A DNA stretch of 63,434 bases from Myxococcales bacterium (GTDB lineage Bacteria > Myxococcota_A > Polyangia > Fen-1088), in contig PNBO01000456.1 of NCBI GenBank assembly GCA_003136095.1, positions 822 through 64,255 on the forward strand, written 5' to 3'. Positions 38,725 through 49,071 of this stretch are shown one piece after another (the stretch's first letter is position 1; every line of letters starts with the position of its first letter). The notes beneath the pieces are model-generated. The model ran no database searches. It had not been told where the DNA came from and worked only from the letters and a program-made list of their open reading frames with translations. The translations under genes were made by a program, and so were the position numbers.

Positions 38725-40101
38725 ATGAACTGGATCTGCTCATCGAAACGATGGCTCGCGGTCTGCGGGATCGGCCTCGCGACGGTGGTTGGTTGCACCC
38801 GACACGGGCTTCAGTCCCGAGCAACCGACGCCTCCGCTTCCCCTTCTGGCCCGGAGGTGCAGGATGCCCTCGTGCGTGACCTGCCAACGGACCCGCAGGG
38901 CGAAGCCTGGGAGGCGTCGAATGCGCGGGAGGTGTGGCGGGAAGATCTGCAAATCGAACCGAGGCTCGAGCCCGGTCCCGAAGCGGGCCCGGAGCCAGAG
39001 CGCGAAGCTGGTCCTGAGACCGGCCCCGATAGTAGCCTGGAAGTCGGGGTTGAGGTGGGCTTGGAAGCAGGCTCGGAGGCAGGGGTAGATGCAAGCTCGG
39101 AAACGGGCTCGGAACCCGGGCCGCCGGCGTGTACACCTGCGTCCAAGGACCCGAGGACCCTGGCCAAGCCGTCCGAAGAATCGTTTGTGTCGGCGCTCGT
39201 GGTTCTTGGGGACACCGCGTTCGTCGGTATGCAGTCTCCCGGATCGACAGGGGGGGTGATCGTCGCCGCCTCGCTATCTACAGGCGCCCAGGCCATATTC
39301 CCGCTAAGCGCGAGCATCGCCACCCAGATCGTCGCGGTTCCGGGTGCGCTCTTTTTCAGCCCGGGCAAGGTGCGGGTGGACGATGCGGGCACCTACAACT
39401 ATGAGTACACGGAGGTGGCGCGCCTGGATCTGGCGAGCAAGAAGGTGTCGATAGTCGACAGCTCGCCCGCTGCCACGACCTCCGGGGTCGGGGCGGTGGT
39501 GGGCAACGCAAATGGTGAGGTGTTCTGGACCATCCTCGCGAACGAGGCTGGGCACTCCGTGATCAAACGATGGAACGAGGCGACCCACGCGCCCGAGACC
39601 GTCATGACCTGGGGCCAATCGCTGTCCCCGTTGGTCGACCGGGACCACTTCTACTGGTCTGAGCTCAACTCATCGCACCATGTGGTCTTCAGGTCGGTGC
39701 CCACGGTCGGTGGAACCATCACGCAGCTCTACGAATCGATGACCACCTTCGCGGACGCACCCAGCTTGGCCGCCGTGGACGATCAGCGTCTCTACTACGA
39801 CTTTCCGACCGGCTCCGGGACGGGCATCATGGCCATGCCCAAGGACGGCGGGGAAAGCCAGACGGTGGTGCCCAAGGCGAAACCATTGATGTTCTCCAGC
39901 CGTTCCATCGACGATAGCCACGTGTACTGGACGGAGCAATCCGACCAGGCCACCATCCGCCGCATCCCCAAGACGGGCAGCGGCGACAGCGAGATCTTCT
40001 GGAGCGCTGACTCTCGGTGGGTCGCGGAGATCGCCGTCGACGCCTGCAATGTGTACTGGACGGCCTACAACCCCACCGAGATTCTCGTTCGCGGCAAATA
40101 G
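38725..40101 (+). CDS. Lipoprotein with acidic Glu/Pro/Gly spacer and beta-propeller-like domain
   Basis: 458 residues from ATG 38725 (GGAGG 5 nt upstream). The lipobox is TVVGC. A spacer of about 80 residues repeats GPEAGPEPERE and GLEAGSEAG-like units, acidic and probably extended. From about residue 150 the sequence has repeated strands with Y/F-W signatures (EVFWTILANE, HFYWSELNSS, RLYYDFPTG, HVYWTEQSD, NVYWTAYNPT) at roughly regular spacing of 45-60 residues. That is typical of a six- or seven-bladed propeller of the low-density-lipoprotein YWTD/DUF5050 kind. Surface-binding role inferred; ligand unknown. Confidence 0.8.
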   Translation: MNWICSSKRWLAVCGIGLATVVGCTRHGLQSRATDASASPSGPEVQDALVRDLPTDPQGEAWEASNAREVWREDLQIEPRLEPGPEAGPEPEREAGPETGPDSSLEVGVEVGLEAGSEAGVDASSETGSEPGPPACTPASKDPRTLAKPSEESFVSALVVLGDTAFVGMQSPGSTGGVIVAASLSTGAQAIFPLSASIATQIVAVPGALFFSPGKVRVDDAGTYNYEYTEVARLDLASKKVSIVDSSPAATTSGVGAVVGNANGEVFWTILANEAGHSVIKRWNEATHAPETVMTWGQSLSPLVDRDHFYWSELNSSHHVVFRSVPTVGGTITQLYESMTTFADAPSLAAVDDQRLYYDFPTGSGTGIMAMPKDGGESQTVVPKAKPLMFSSRSIDDSHVYWTEQSDQATIRRIPKTGSGDSEIFWSADSRWVAEIAVDACNVYWTAYNPTEILVRGK

Positions 40102-40157
40102 CGCGGAAGCGGCTGCGCCGCTGCCCGCCGCGGGCTCTGTGCTATACCAGCCCGCCA

Positions 40158-41161
<1,004 letters not shown>

Positions 41162-41165
<4 letters not shown>

Positions 41166-42565
41166 GCCACCGGCGTGGCGGCGACCGGGAGGCGCAAGGC
41201 GAGGGCCTGCCCGTGCTCTCGCTCGTGGGCCGGCCCAACGTGGGCAAGTCGTCGCTCTTCAACCGGCTGGTGGGCGGGCGGCCGGCCCTCGTCGAGGACA
41301 TGCCGGGCGTGACCCGCGATCGCCGCTATGGCGTGTGCGACTGGGGCCCCTCCCGCTTCCGCGTGGTCGACACAGGGGGGCTCGACCCGAAAGCCGCGGG
41401 CATCCTGGCCGCCATGCGCTCGCAAACCCTGCGCGCCGTGGACGAGGCCGACGTGCTGGTCCTGGTTCTTGACGCCGCCGAGGGTGTGACCGCGGTGGAC
41501 GAGGACGTGGCGGATCTGCTGCGCCGCACTGGCAAGCCCATCCTCGTCGCGGTCAACAAGGTCGACTCGTCCTTGCGCGAATCGGCCCTGGCCGAGGGCT
41601 ACGCGCTGGGCTTCGCTGAGGTTTTCGGCGTTTCCGCCAGCCACGGGCGCGGCGTGGCTGAGCTGCTCGATGCCGCGGTCACGGCGCTGGGCGCCGGTTC
41701 GGGGACGAAAGCAGCATCCGCAGAAGACGCCGCAGAAGCCGAGCCTCCCATTCGCATCGCCTTCGTGGGCAAGCCCAACGTGGGCAAATCCTCGCTCGTC
41801 AACCGTCTTCTCGGCGAGGACCGCGTGCTGGTGCACGACCAGCCGGGCACCACCCGAGACCCCATCGACACCCCCTTTCGCGCCGGCGACCGCGAGTTCG
41901 TCCTGGTCGACACCGCGGGCCTGCGCCGCCGCCGGGCCATCGACACCCAGACCGAGGCCGTGGCCGCCAAGATGGCGCGCGACCAGCTCGCCCGCGCCGA
42001 CGTCGTGGCCCTGGTCATCGATGCCAGCCTGGGCGCCACCGCCGAGGACGCCAAGCTGGCCAGTTTCATCGAGGAGTCGGGCCGCGCCTCTCTGGTCATC
42101 CTCAACAAGATGGACCTCGTCCGGCGCGCCGACACCAACCGCCGCATGAGCGGCGCCCGCGAGGTTCTGGACTTCGTCGGCTACGCGCCCTTCCTGCCCA
42201 TGTCGGCCTTCACGGGGCGTGGCGTGGGCACGATTCCGGACATCGCGGCCAAGGTGTTTGGTGAATGGTCACGTAGGGTTGCCACATCGGAGCTCAACAA
42301 GAACTTTGAGGAAATCGTGGCTCGCCGGCTGCCGCCCTCGGGGCCCGCCGGCAAGCACATCAAGCTTTACTTCATCACCCAGGCCGACATCCGGCCGCCT
42401 ACCTTCTTCGTCAGCACCAACCTGCCCAGCGCCGTGGGCCATCCCTACCGTCGTTACCTGGTGAACCAGCTTCGCCAGGCCTACGGCTTCGAGGGCTCGC
42501 CCCTGCGCCTGGCCCTGCGCGCCCATCGCAGCAAACGCAAGGCGCAGCCCAAGGCGCGCGAATAG
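41162..42565 (+). CDS. der: GTPase Der (EngA)
   Basis: 467 residues, normal for Der. It has two tandem GTPase domains (P-loops GRPNVGKSS and GKPNVGKSS, G4 VNKVDS and LNKMDL) and a C-terminal KH-like domain (LYFITQADIRPPTFFVSTN). It acts in 50S subunit assembly. Translationally coupled to era through ATGA; the two ribosome GTPases form an operon. Confidence 0.97.
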
Positions 42566-42639
42566 GCGGGTGGAATTTTCCCCAGGATGGAGTGAATATA
42601 TCGACCTCGACCGATGGTCTGACCCAAGAGGAGATTCCC

Positions 42640-43170
42640 ATGCGCAAGTTCCTAGTCGCCGCCACCTTCACCGCGATGATCATGCTGCCCGCCGCGGCGC
42701 GCGCGGGATTCCTTGTCGAGGCCTCGTACGGCAAGGGCTACCAGGTTTCGCCCACCCCGCGTTTCTGGGAACAGAGCAATCTCGAGCTCGCACCTGGCTA
42801 CGCGCCCTCCCTGCCCGTCCTCTCCATGTTTCGCCTCCAACTCGGCATCGTGATGGACATAGCCGACGGATCTGCCGCCAACACGACCAACCTGCAGCTG
42901 CGCCCCATGGTGTCCCTGGTTCCCCCGATCCTGCCGATTTACGGGCGGGTCATCTTCGTGGTGGACAACCTCCTCAAAGGCAAGACCGAGATCGCCTACG
43001 GCGCCGCGGTGGGGGCGCGCATCGGTATCCCCTCCATCGGCATCGTCCCGGCCATGGGCGTCTTCGCCGAGGTCGGCGCCCTGCCGCGCAGCCGCGACTT
43101 TGGCACTGGCACCGGCTCGAAGTTCGCCTGGGTCGTCGAGGGTCGGGTGGGCGCCTACTTGGATTTCTAG
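42640..43170 (+). CDS. Small outer-membrane-like exported protein
   Basis: 176 residues from ATG 42640, with AGGAG close upstream. The signal peptide is MRKFLVAATFTAMIMLPAAA, cleaved near ARAG. The mature part has amphipathic strands with an aromatic end (GRVGAYLDF), fitting a small outer-membrane barrel. No family recognised. It follows der by 74 bp. The 3' end of this gene is repeated 119 bp downstream (see repeats). Confidence 0.7.
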   Translation: MRKFLVAATFTAMIMLPAAARAGFLVEASYGKGYQVSPTPRFWEQSNLELAPGYAPSLPVLSMFRLQLGIVMDIADGSAANTTNLQLRPMVSLVPPILPIYGRVIFVVDNLLKGKTEIAYGAAVGARIGIPSIGIVPAMGVFAEVGALPRSRDFGTGTGSKFAWVVEGRVGAYLDF

Positions 43171-43288
43171 GGGGCCGCGTCGGCGGAGGCGGGCTTTGCC
43201 CGCCGGCGCCAGAGCGCGGGAAGGGTTGGGAACCCGTTCAGGGTTCCCATTACAAGGCCGGTCGCGTGGGCGCGTCTGAATTTCTAGG
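43141..43288. repeat. Duplicated gene end flanking an intergenic element
   Basis: The last 31 bp of the preceding gene (43141-43171, reading GGTCGGGTGGGCGC...ATTTCTAGG) recur at 43260-43288 with a 2-nt gap and a few substitutions. The second copy is no longer in frame and its CTAG supplies the stop of the convergent YfhO-like gene. The segment between them holds the two-hairpin element. Confidence 0.6.
43188..43249. repeat. Two-hairpin intergenic element, copy 2
   Basis: GGCGGGC / TTT / GCCCGCC (43188-43204) is followed by TGGGAACCC / GTTCA / GGGTTCCCA (43227-43249) and then TTACAAG. Stem order and the motif GG(A/G)AACCC...GGGTT(T/C)CCAT-x-ACAA match the copy after purC. Confidence 0.55.
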
Positions 43289-45776
43289 CGGAGGTTTCAG
43301 CTGCGCCGGGCGGAGTCGGTTTTCGCCGGCGCCGCCAATCCGCGGCCGTCCAGCCCAGCAAGACCGCGAGCGACAGTAGCGCGAGCACGTTGCCGAGCCT
43401 GACCGTCTTCGATTCGTAGCGGAACTCCACCTTGCTTGGTCCTGGGGCGAGAACGACCCCGCGCAAGCTGCAGTTCGCCACCAAGATGGGCGCGAGTTTT
43501 CCGTTCACGTAGGCGCGCCAGCCCTTGTCCCAATTATCGGCGAGCACCAGGAGTCCAGGCGTCTCCATGTTCGCCTCGACCAAGATGCGCGTCGGGATCT
43601 CCTCCTTGATCTCCGCGCTGCCATGAATGCTCGCAGGTAGCGCCACCGGCTCGACGACATAGGCCACCTTGCGGGCGTCGAAGTCGGGCCCGGCAAGCCT
43701 GCGTAACGTCTCGTCGTCGTCCGGTATCATTTTCACGCTGCTCGGAACGCTGACCCGGGGAAGCGCGGAGCGATTTTCCAGGACCCAGTAGTCGGGACTC
43801 TTGAAGAGGGGGGTGATGCCCGGCCCTGGTGTGCCGCGAAAGATCGCGTAGCGGACGGAGAGCATGTCGAGAACCGGGGAGAACTTGATCGAATCCGGCG
43901 GCGAAATCGTGTGCGGGGTGGAAAACGACTGCACCGCCGCATATTCGTTGTGGCGTCCGCCGCCGTCTGCGGACGCCGTCGAGAGCAGTCTCAGCCAGCG
44001 GGAGGGATCGATGGAATCAAACCCGCGAACGTCCATGAGCCCTATCGCCTGCGCCAGGTTCGCCGGCAGGCAATTGATACCGAGGACTCTGCCCGGGGGC
44101 GCGGCGGCCACGGCGGCAAGCGCGGGGACCTCCGGAAAGTAGAGCGTCCGGTCTTCCAGAATGCGCTTGCCCTGGCCGAAGAGTAGGAGGTCGCCGACCA
44201 GCAGCCCGCCGATCACCGGTAACAACCAGCGACTTGCCGATGGCCGGAAGTGCAAAACCATCCAGATGGCGACTCCCGCGGCACACAAGACGGCGGCGCG
44301 GGCGTAGCGCTGGGCGAACCAGGACTTCGCCAGCCGCACGGCTTCGACGGTGCTCACCCAGATGTCGGGATTGCCGTTGCGTATCCTGGCTTCGAATTCG
44401 GAGGCCAGCGGCTCCGGGAACACGGAGGAACGGTAGAGGCACCACGCGAGCAGCAACAACAGGACGGCCAGTTGCGCCCCGAGACGAGGCCGGCGAGCTA
44501 GCTCGCCCTCAAGGAGGCACTCGAGGCCGATCGCGGCCAGCGCCAAGATGGAGAAGGAGGTGGCAAAAACCAGCCGATTGTGTGACATCAGGTTCAAACC
44601 CGGCAGGCGCAAGATGTGCACCATGCCCGGAACATCCAGCACCCAGCCTAGGCCAAAGCCACCGAGCAAGAGCAAGCCCACGACGGCCGATCGGCGGCGT
44701 CGGTCCAGCAACGCCCAAGGCGCCAAGAGCAGCGTGGCCAAGAGCCCGGTGTAACACTCGGCTGGGCTTTCCAGCTGGTTGGCCTCGATGGCTTCCAGAA
44801 GGGGGCAGGTTCCCTTCTCGGCATACGTGCCGTACATGTCGGGGAGAACGATTTGTGGCAGGGCGATGATGCCCACGGGTGGACGCTCGACTACCGCACC
44901 CGTGGCCCGACGGGAAAGTCGGTCGCTCGTCCTGGCGTATTCCTGGAAGGGCAGAATGCTGGGTGTTGCCAGGAGAAAACCCAACCCCCAGCCCGCCACC
45001 AGCGCCAGGCCGCCTTTGCTCGCAAGGAAACGAAAGCACTGGCCGCGATGGACGTGCCACGTACACCACAAGGCAAAGAGGCCGGCCACCAGCAGCACCT
45101 GACCAGCAACATCGAGATTGCCCGAAACGACGGTCAGGAAGGTGACAAACGCCAAGGCAACCGCCGCCAAGCGGGCGCCTCGGATCGCGCGGTCAATGCA
45201 GTAGAAATTCCAGGGCAACCACATCACGGGCACGGACGCCGCGAATCCCTGCCACAGTACGAACCATCCGGTAATGGGGTAGCACCAAGCCGCGAGAGCG
45301 GAGGGCCAGTAGCTCAACTTCAGGACGCGTCGGCAGAAGGCAAAGGCGCCGAAACCCGCCACGAGCGCGCCGAAAAGTTGGGCCCAGGCGATGAAGATAG
45401 GGGATTCAGAGAGGGCCGCGAGTAGGAAATACGGCGAGTACTTCGGCCACGTGAAGGGAACACCTCCGAACTCGTGGGGGGTCCAATACGGGAATCGACC
45501 CGCCGCGAGCTCGCGCGCCGCGAAGCGTCGGTTGGGCTCGGTGATCGTGACGAGATCCAAGAGCACGGGTTGCGGAGAGTCCACTTCGGGAGTACCGGGT
45601 ACGTGTGGGAGGTAGCCGGTCCCCGCCAGACACCCGAGCGGCAATAGGACTTTCGTGCCGACCAGAGCTGGGCCATACAGTACGGCCTGGCCGATGACGA
45701 TGCCGGCGGCTACCAGGGCAATCTTCCTGGCGTCGCGGTAGAGTTGAATGAAATCGTTGGCTGCCCGTTGGGTCAT
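43284..45776 (-). CDS. YfhO-like polytopic membrane protein
   Basis: 830 residues. About a dozen membrane segments are preceded by a GT-C-like first loop (FPYWTPHEFGGVPFTWPKYS). The C-terminal ~250 residues are extracytoplasmic and end with one membrane helix. The segment VLADNWDKGWRAYVNGKLAP followed by VEFRYESKTVRLGNVLALLS is the mark of the YfhO family, whose characterised members act in glycosylation of cell-surface polymers. Its start and that of the next gene face the same way (minus), 32 bp apart, so the pair is probably co-transcribed. Confidence 0.85.
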   Translation of the reverse strand: MTQRAANDFIQLYRDARKIALVAAGIVIGQAVLYGPALVGTKVLLPLGCLAGTGYLPHVPGTPEVDSPQPVLLDLVTITEPNRRFAARELAAGRFPYWTPHEFGGVPFTWPKYSPYFLLAALSESPIFIAWAQLFGALVAGFGAFAFCRRVLKLSYWPSALAAWCYPITGWFVLWQGFAASVPVMWLPWNFYCIDRAIRGARLAAVALAFVTFLTVVSGNLDVAGQVLLVAGLFALWCTWHVHRGQCFRFLASKGGLALVAGWGLGFLLATPSILPFQEYARTSDRLSRRATGAVVERPPVGIIALPQIVLPDMYGTYAEKGTCPLLEAIEANQLESPAECYTGLLATLLLAPWALLDRRRRSAVVGLLLLGGFGLGWVLDVPGMVHILRLPGLNLMSHNRLVFATSFSILALAAIGLECLLEGELARRPRLGAQLAVLLLLLAWCLYRSSVFPEPLASEFEARIRNGNPDIWVSTVEAVRLAKSWFAQRYARAAVLCAAGVAIWMVLHFRPSASRWLLPVIGGLLVGDLLLFGQGKRILEDRTLYFPEVPALAAVAAAPPGRVLGINCLPANLAQAIGLMDVRGFDSIDPSRWLRLLSTASADGGGRHNEYAAVQSFSTPHTISPPDSIKFSPVLDMLSVRYAIFRGTPGPGITPLFKSPDYWVLENRSALPRVSVPSSVKMIPDDDETLRRLAGPDFDARKVAYVVEPVALPASIHGSAEIKEEIPTRILVEANMETPGLLVLADNWDKGWRAYVNGKLAPILVANCSLRGVVLAPGPSKVEFRYESKTVRLGNVLALLSLAVLLGWTAADWRRRRKPTPPGAAETSA

Positions 45777-45808
45777 GCGGATCTGCGCGCCCGGTGCCCA
45801 GCACGGGA

Positions 45809-47542
45809 TCAGTGCGAGAGGCGTGAGATGCGCACGGAGCTCGCCGCGTCGTTCTGGAACTCGATCATGGGCTCGCGCGGTTGCTCAGGCCAGATCTCAT
45901 ACTGGGGCAGGGGTCGGTGGGTTGCGAGGTCAATCTGTTGAATGAGGTAGATGTCGAAGAACAAACTGCGGGCGAAGGCTTCGCGGAGCGAAGGCTCGCG
46001 CCTGGCCGATTCGAAGTCGGTGGCGCCATAGTCCATGATGGTAAAGAGCCCTGGACGCTCCGTGATGACGAGGATGCGCTTCTCATGGAGGTTCTCGAAG
46101 AAGCGCCAGGCGGTGGCCGCCTCGCGGGTCAATGTCAGTTCGTTGATAATCCGGTACTCCGAAGCCACCGGAAAGTAGACGGCGAACAGCGCGACGGCCG
46201 CAACGGTGGTCACGAACGGCCGGAACCGCCGCAGGAGGATGGTCAGGGTCCATGCGGCCGGGAACGCGAAGAAAGTATCGATCGCGATCACGAGACGGCA
46301 CGCCGCCGGATGTTGGGCACGGCCCCATACGTAGGAGAACACGATGATGAGCTGCAATACCATCCAGCCCAGCATCATGGCCGCGAACTTCAAGGTGGGC
46401 GCTTTCCAATCCCGTGACAGCACCCGACTGTCCAGCCAACGGAGCCAGAGGATGCAACCGACGATGCCGAGCGCGATCACGACCGCGGAGTGCGGGGGAT
46501 GGAAATCGAAAGGCGTCAGGATCGGCTTGAAGTAGTCACGGGCGTTCTCGAAGAAGTGGGCAAAGCTGAAGGCCGTCGTTCCCGGATCCTGTTCCGGCAC
46601 ATTGCCGCGGAAGATGGATTGCCAGATGCGCGGGAGCAGATAGGCGGGCGTCAGGGCGAAGATGAGACGGTAACGGAGGATGTACTCCCATTTCATCAAC
46701 CGGAAGAGCAGGAGCAAGACCACCACGGGCGGCAAGAATAGCGCGGTCTCGTAGCGAACCTCCGCGAACATGCACAGGTTCATCCACAGCACCGCCAGCC
46801 TTTCGGCGGAGGGTTCGCGGCTGTGGTCAAGGAAACTCCTGATGACGAGCAAGGCGAAAAGCGCCGCGAAGAAATCGAAGCCACCCGAACGCATGGAAAT
46901 CAGGGTGATGGGGTGGGTGACCACGAGGAGTGCGGCCGTGGTGCCGAAAAGCTCACCGCCCAAGCTCTTGGCAAGGCGGTACGCGACCAGAACGAAAATG
47001 GGCAATAGCAGCAAATTGAACAGGAACACGTTCGTGTACGAGTACCCCCGCAGCAAGTGCACGAAGCTCACGAGGAAAGGAAACAGGGCGGGGCGGCGGT
47101 CAATCACCACGCCATCACTCCAGTAGTTGTCGTAGTAATACTTGCCGGTCGTAGTGAAGGTGGCGGTCTTGCTGAAGAAGAGGTTCTTCGAGGTCCCGAG
47201 CAGATTGGCCTCGTCGGCGAGGATGCGCAGGGCGGGATGGATGGCGAGCCCCGCTACCACGGTGACGAGCAGCGCGATCAGGATGCCAGCCCGGTTTTCC
47301 TTCACCCAGGCCACGATGTCGGGCACGCGCAGGCCGCGGGCCGCGTAGAGGTAGACGCTCACCCAGCACACCACGGTGACCAGCAAGAAGTAGTAGGTGG
47401 TGTGAATGAAGAGGGTCTCGGCATGCTTGGGCTGTGCCGCGGTGAGCACGAGCAGCCCGAGCAGGAGGATCGCAATCACGATCAGGGCGACATTCTGCGG
47501 CGTCCAGACGAGGTTCTTGGTGTTCGGGGCTTCTGAGTCCAT
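45809..47542 (-). CDS. GT39/ArnT-like membrane glycosyltransferase
   Basis: 577 residues with about 12 membrane helices. The first extracytoplasmic loop has RILADEANLLGTSKNLFF, where the DE pair matches the catalytic acidic pair of GT-C enzymes such as ArnT and PMT. IDRRPALFPFLVSFVHLL and TTAALLVVTHPITLISMR are the usual next segments. It should transfer a sugar from a polyprenyl-phosphate carrier on the periplasmic face. Acceptor unknown. Confidence 0.8.
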   Translation of the reverse strand: MDSEAPNTKNLVWTPQNVALIVIAILLLGLLVLTAAQPKHAETLFIHTTYYFLLVTVVCWVSVYLYAARGLRVPDIVAWVKENRAGILIALLVTVVAGLAIHPALRILADEANLLGTSKNLFFSKTATFTTTGKYYYDNYWSDGVVIDRRPALFPFLVSFVHLLRGYSYTNVFLFNLLLLPIFVLVAYRLAKSLGGELFGTTAALLVVTHPITLISMRSGGFDFFAALFALLVIRSFLDHSREPSAERLAVLWMNLCMFAEVRYETALFLPPVVVLLLLFRLMKWEYILRYRLIFALTPAYLLPRIWQSIFRGNVPEQDPGTTAFSFAHFFENARDYFKPILTPFDFHPPHSAVVIALGIVGCILWLRWLDSRVLSRDWKAPTLKFAAMMLGWMVLQLIIVFSYVWGRAQHPAACRLVIAIDTFFAFPAAWTLTILLRRFRPFVTTVAAVALFAVYFPVASEYRIINELTLTREAATAWRFFENLHEKRILVITERPGLFTIMDYGATDFESARREPSLREAFARSLFFDIYLIQQIDLATHRPLPQYEIWPEQPREPMIEFQNDAASSVRISRLSH

Positions 47543-48009
47543 TCGTTGGGCGAGTGTATCATGGGCTCCCCGGAGGGGGTAGCCGCTCGGGCTTGATGTC
47601 GTGGAGCCGCTCAGGATCCGTGTCGCTTCACGGATCGAACTGGATGGGTACCGGATCGCGAATGCACCGACGGGCTTCGATCTGGACCGGCGCCGGCCAA
47701 CAAGAGGCTCCCCCGGGAAGGCCCACCGGCCCGAGGCGCCGCGCGCGCTGGTTACAGGTGGGCGGAAATGCTCGGCTGGGAGTTGCCCCGCGCGGTGCGG
47801 GATTGGCGCATGGCCCGTCGGAGTGAGAGCCTCTGATCTAGGCGGCGGGGTGTCCCATCACAAGACCGCTGCGCACGCCCGCTGCGATCAACCGCCTAGT
47901 GCGCATGCGAGGTCGCCCCCGTCGCCGCGCGGCCACGCGGATTAATGGACAGGAGGCATTCGGCCGATAGCATTCTTCGCGTGTCACCTTACCACGAGGG
48001 GTCGGCCCC
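47543..48009. other. Divergent intergenic region (467 bp)
   Basis: Upstream of the GT39-like gene (minus) and the GtrA fusion gene (plus). Around 47850 the sequence GTGTCCCATCACAAGACCG resembles the tail of the two-hairpin element but lacks the stems. No supported gene. Promoters must be here but I cannot place them. Confidence 0.4.
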
Positions 48010-49071
48010 ATGATCTCGCCCGCGCGGCACGAGCGGCTGCGTTTCCCGACTGTGTCGATCTTCTTGCTTGGCGGTCTTCTGGGGACGGGGTTGAACGCCG
48101 CCATCCTGGCGCTGGCCCACACCCAGGCGGGTTGGCATGCTGCGGCCGCGTTCTTCGCCGGGACGATGGCCAACCTGCTCTTTCACCACGTCTACTATCA
48201 CCTCATCTTCGTCAACCGCGAAATCCAGTTGCGTACGCCATTTTGGCGGCAGTCGATTCTGTACGTGCTCATCTCGGCGGGGGCGGCGGTTGCAGGATTC
48301 TTGCTGCATGACGTGGCGCATTTCTCACTGGGGTTGGCCGCGACCCTCCTGCTCAGCGCGATGGCAGCGACCAACGCGGTGGTGAACCGGATTGCCACGT
48401 TCAGCTCGGCGCAGCCGGCCCGCGTGGAATATGCCAGCATGAACGAGACCTTTTACGAGGATCAGACCAGCACGAAAAAGGTGAATTTCATCCGAGCGTG
48501 GTTTCACAATTCGCGCTTCCGCAAGCTGCACGACTTCGTCGCCGAATCGTACCGTCCGGGGATGGTGGTGGCCGACCTGGGGTGCGGAAATTGTCTGTGG
48601 AACCGGGACAAGTTTCCGGTCGTCGGCGTGGACGCCAATCTTTTCATGTTGGCTTGGGCAAAGGCCAATGGCTACCTGTCGGACTCGCGCGTGTCGGCCG
48701 ATCTGTCGCAGACGGGCCTGCCCAGGCAGGCGTTCGATCTGGTGGTGATGTCCGAAGTGCTGGAGCATCTTTTCAATCTGTATGAAACCCTGGAAGAAGT
48801 GCGTTCCCTGCTCAAGGGTGACGGACGGTTCATCATCACGGTGCCGTATGACTTCTTTCTTGGCCCGTTCTTCATCATGTTCAACGTCAATTGCCTGTAC
48901 CAGGGCTTCATCAAGGGCAGCCGCTATCACCGCTACCGCTGCGGCCACATCAACCATTTCACCATCTCGCGACTTCGGAGGGTCCTCTACGAGGCCGGGC
49001 TTCACCTCGAATCGGTTCGAGTCGTGAACGGGCTCTCGCTCTTTGCCGTGGCCAGGAAGCGGTCTGGCTAG
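48010..49071 (+). CDS. GtrA-like membrane domain fused to SAM methyltransferase
   Basis: 353 residues. Residues about 12-130 form four membrane helices of the GtrA/DPMS-like type (ILALAHTQAGWHAAAAFFAG, NLLFHHVYYHLIFVNRE, SILYVLISAGAAVAGFLL), a family that helps flip or process polyprenyl-linked sugars. Residues about 175-350 are a class I SAM methyltransferase (GMVVADLGCGNCLWN, FDLVVMSEVLEHLFN, GDGRFIITVPYDFFL). This fusion suggests methylation of a lipid-linked sugar at the membrane. It overlaps the end of the convergent glycosidase-like gene by 4 bp. Confidence 0.85.
   Translation: MISPARHERLRFPTVSIFLLGGLLGTGLNAAILALAHTQAGWHAAAAFFAGTMANLLFHHVYYHLIFVNREIQLRTPFWRQSILYVLISAGAAVAGFLLHDVAHFSLGLAATLLLSAMAATNAVVNRIATFSSAQPARVEYASMNETFYEDQTSTKKVNFIRAWFHNSRFRKLHDFVAESYRPGMVVADLGCGNCLWNRDKFPVVGVDANLFMLAWAKANGYLSDSRVSADLSQTGLPRQAFDLVVMSEVLEHLFNLYETLEEVRSLLKGDGRFIITVPYDFFLGPFFIMFNVNCLYQGFIKGSRYHRYRCGHINHFTISRLRRVLYEAGLHLESVRVVNGLSLFAVARKRSG

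Noticed and set aside
38249-39136. A 295-codon minus-strand frame spanning the divergent promoter region and parts of two genes
   Set aside because: Arg/Pro/Ser-rich translation and overlap with two better-supported lipoprotein genes that both have ribosome sites and signal peptides.
47601-47945. A 114-codon plus-strand frame in the 467-bp intergenic region
   Set aside because: No ribosome site, Arg/Pro-rich composition and overlap with another equally open frame.
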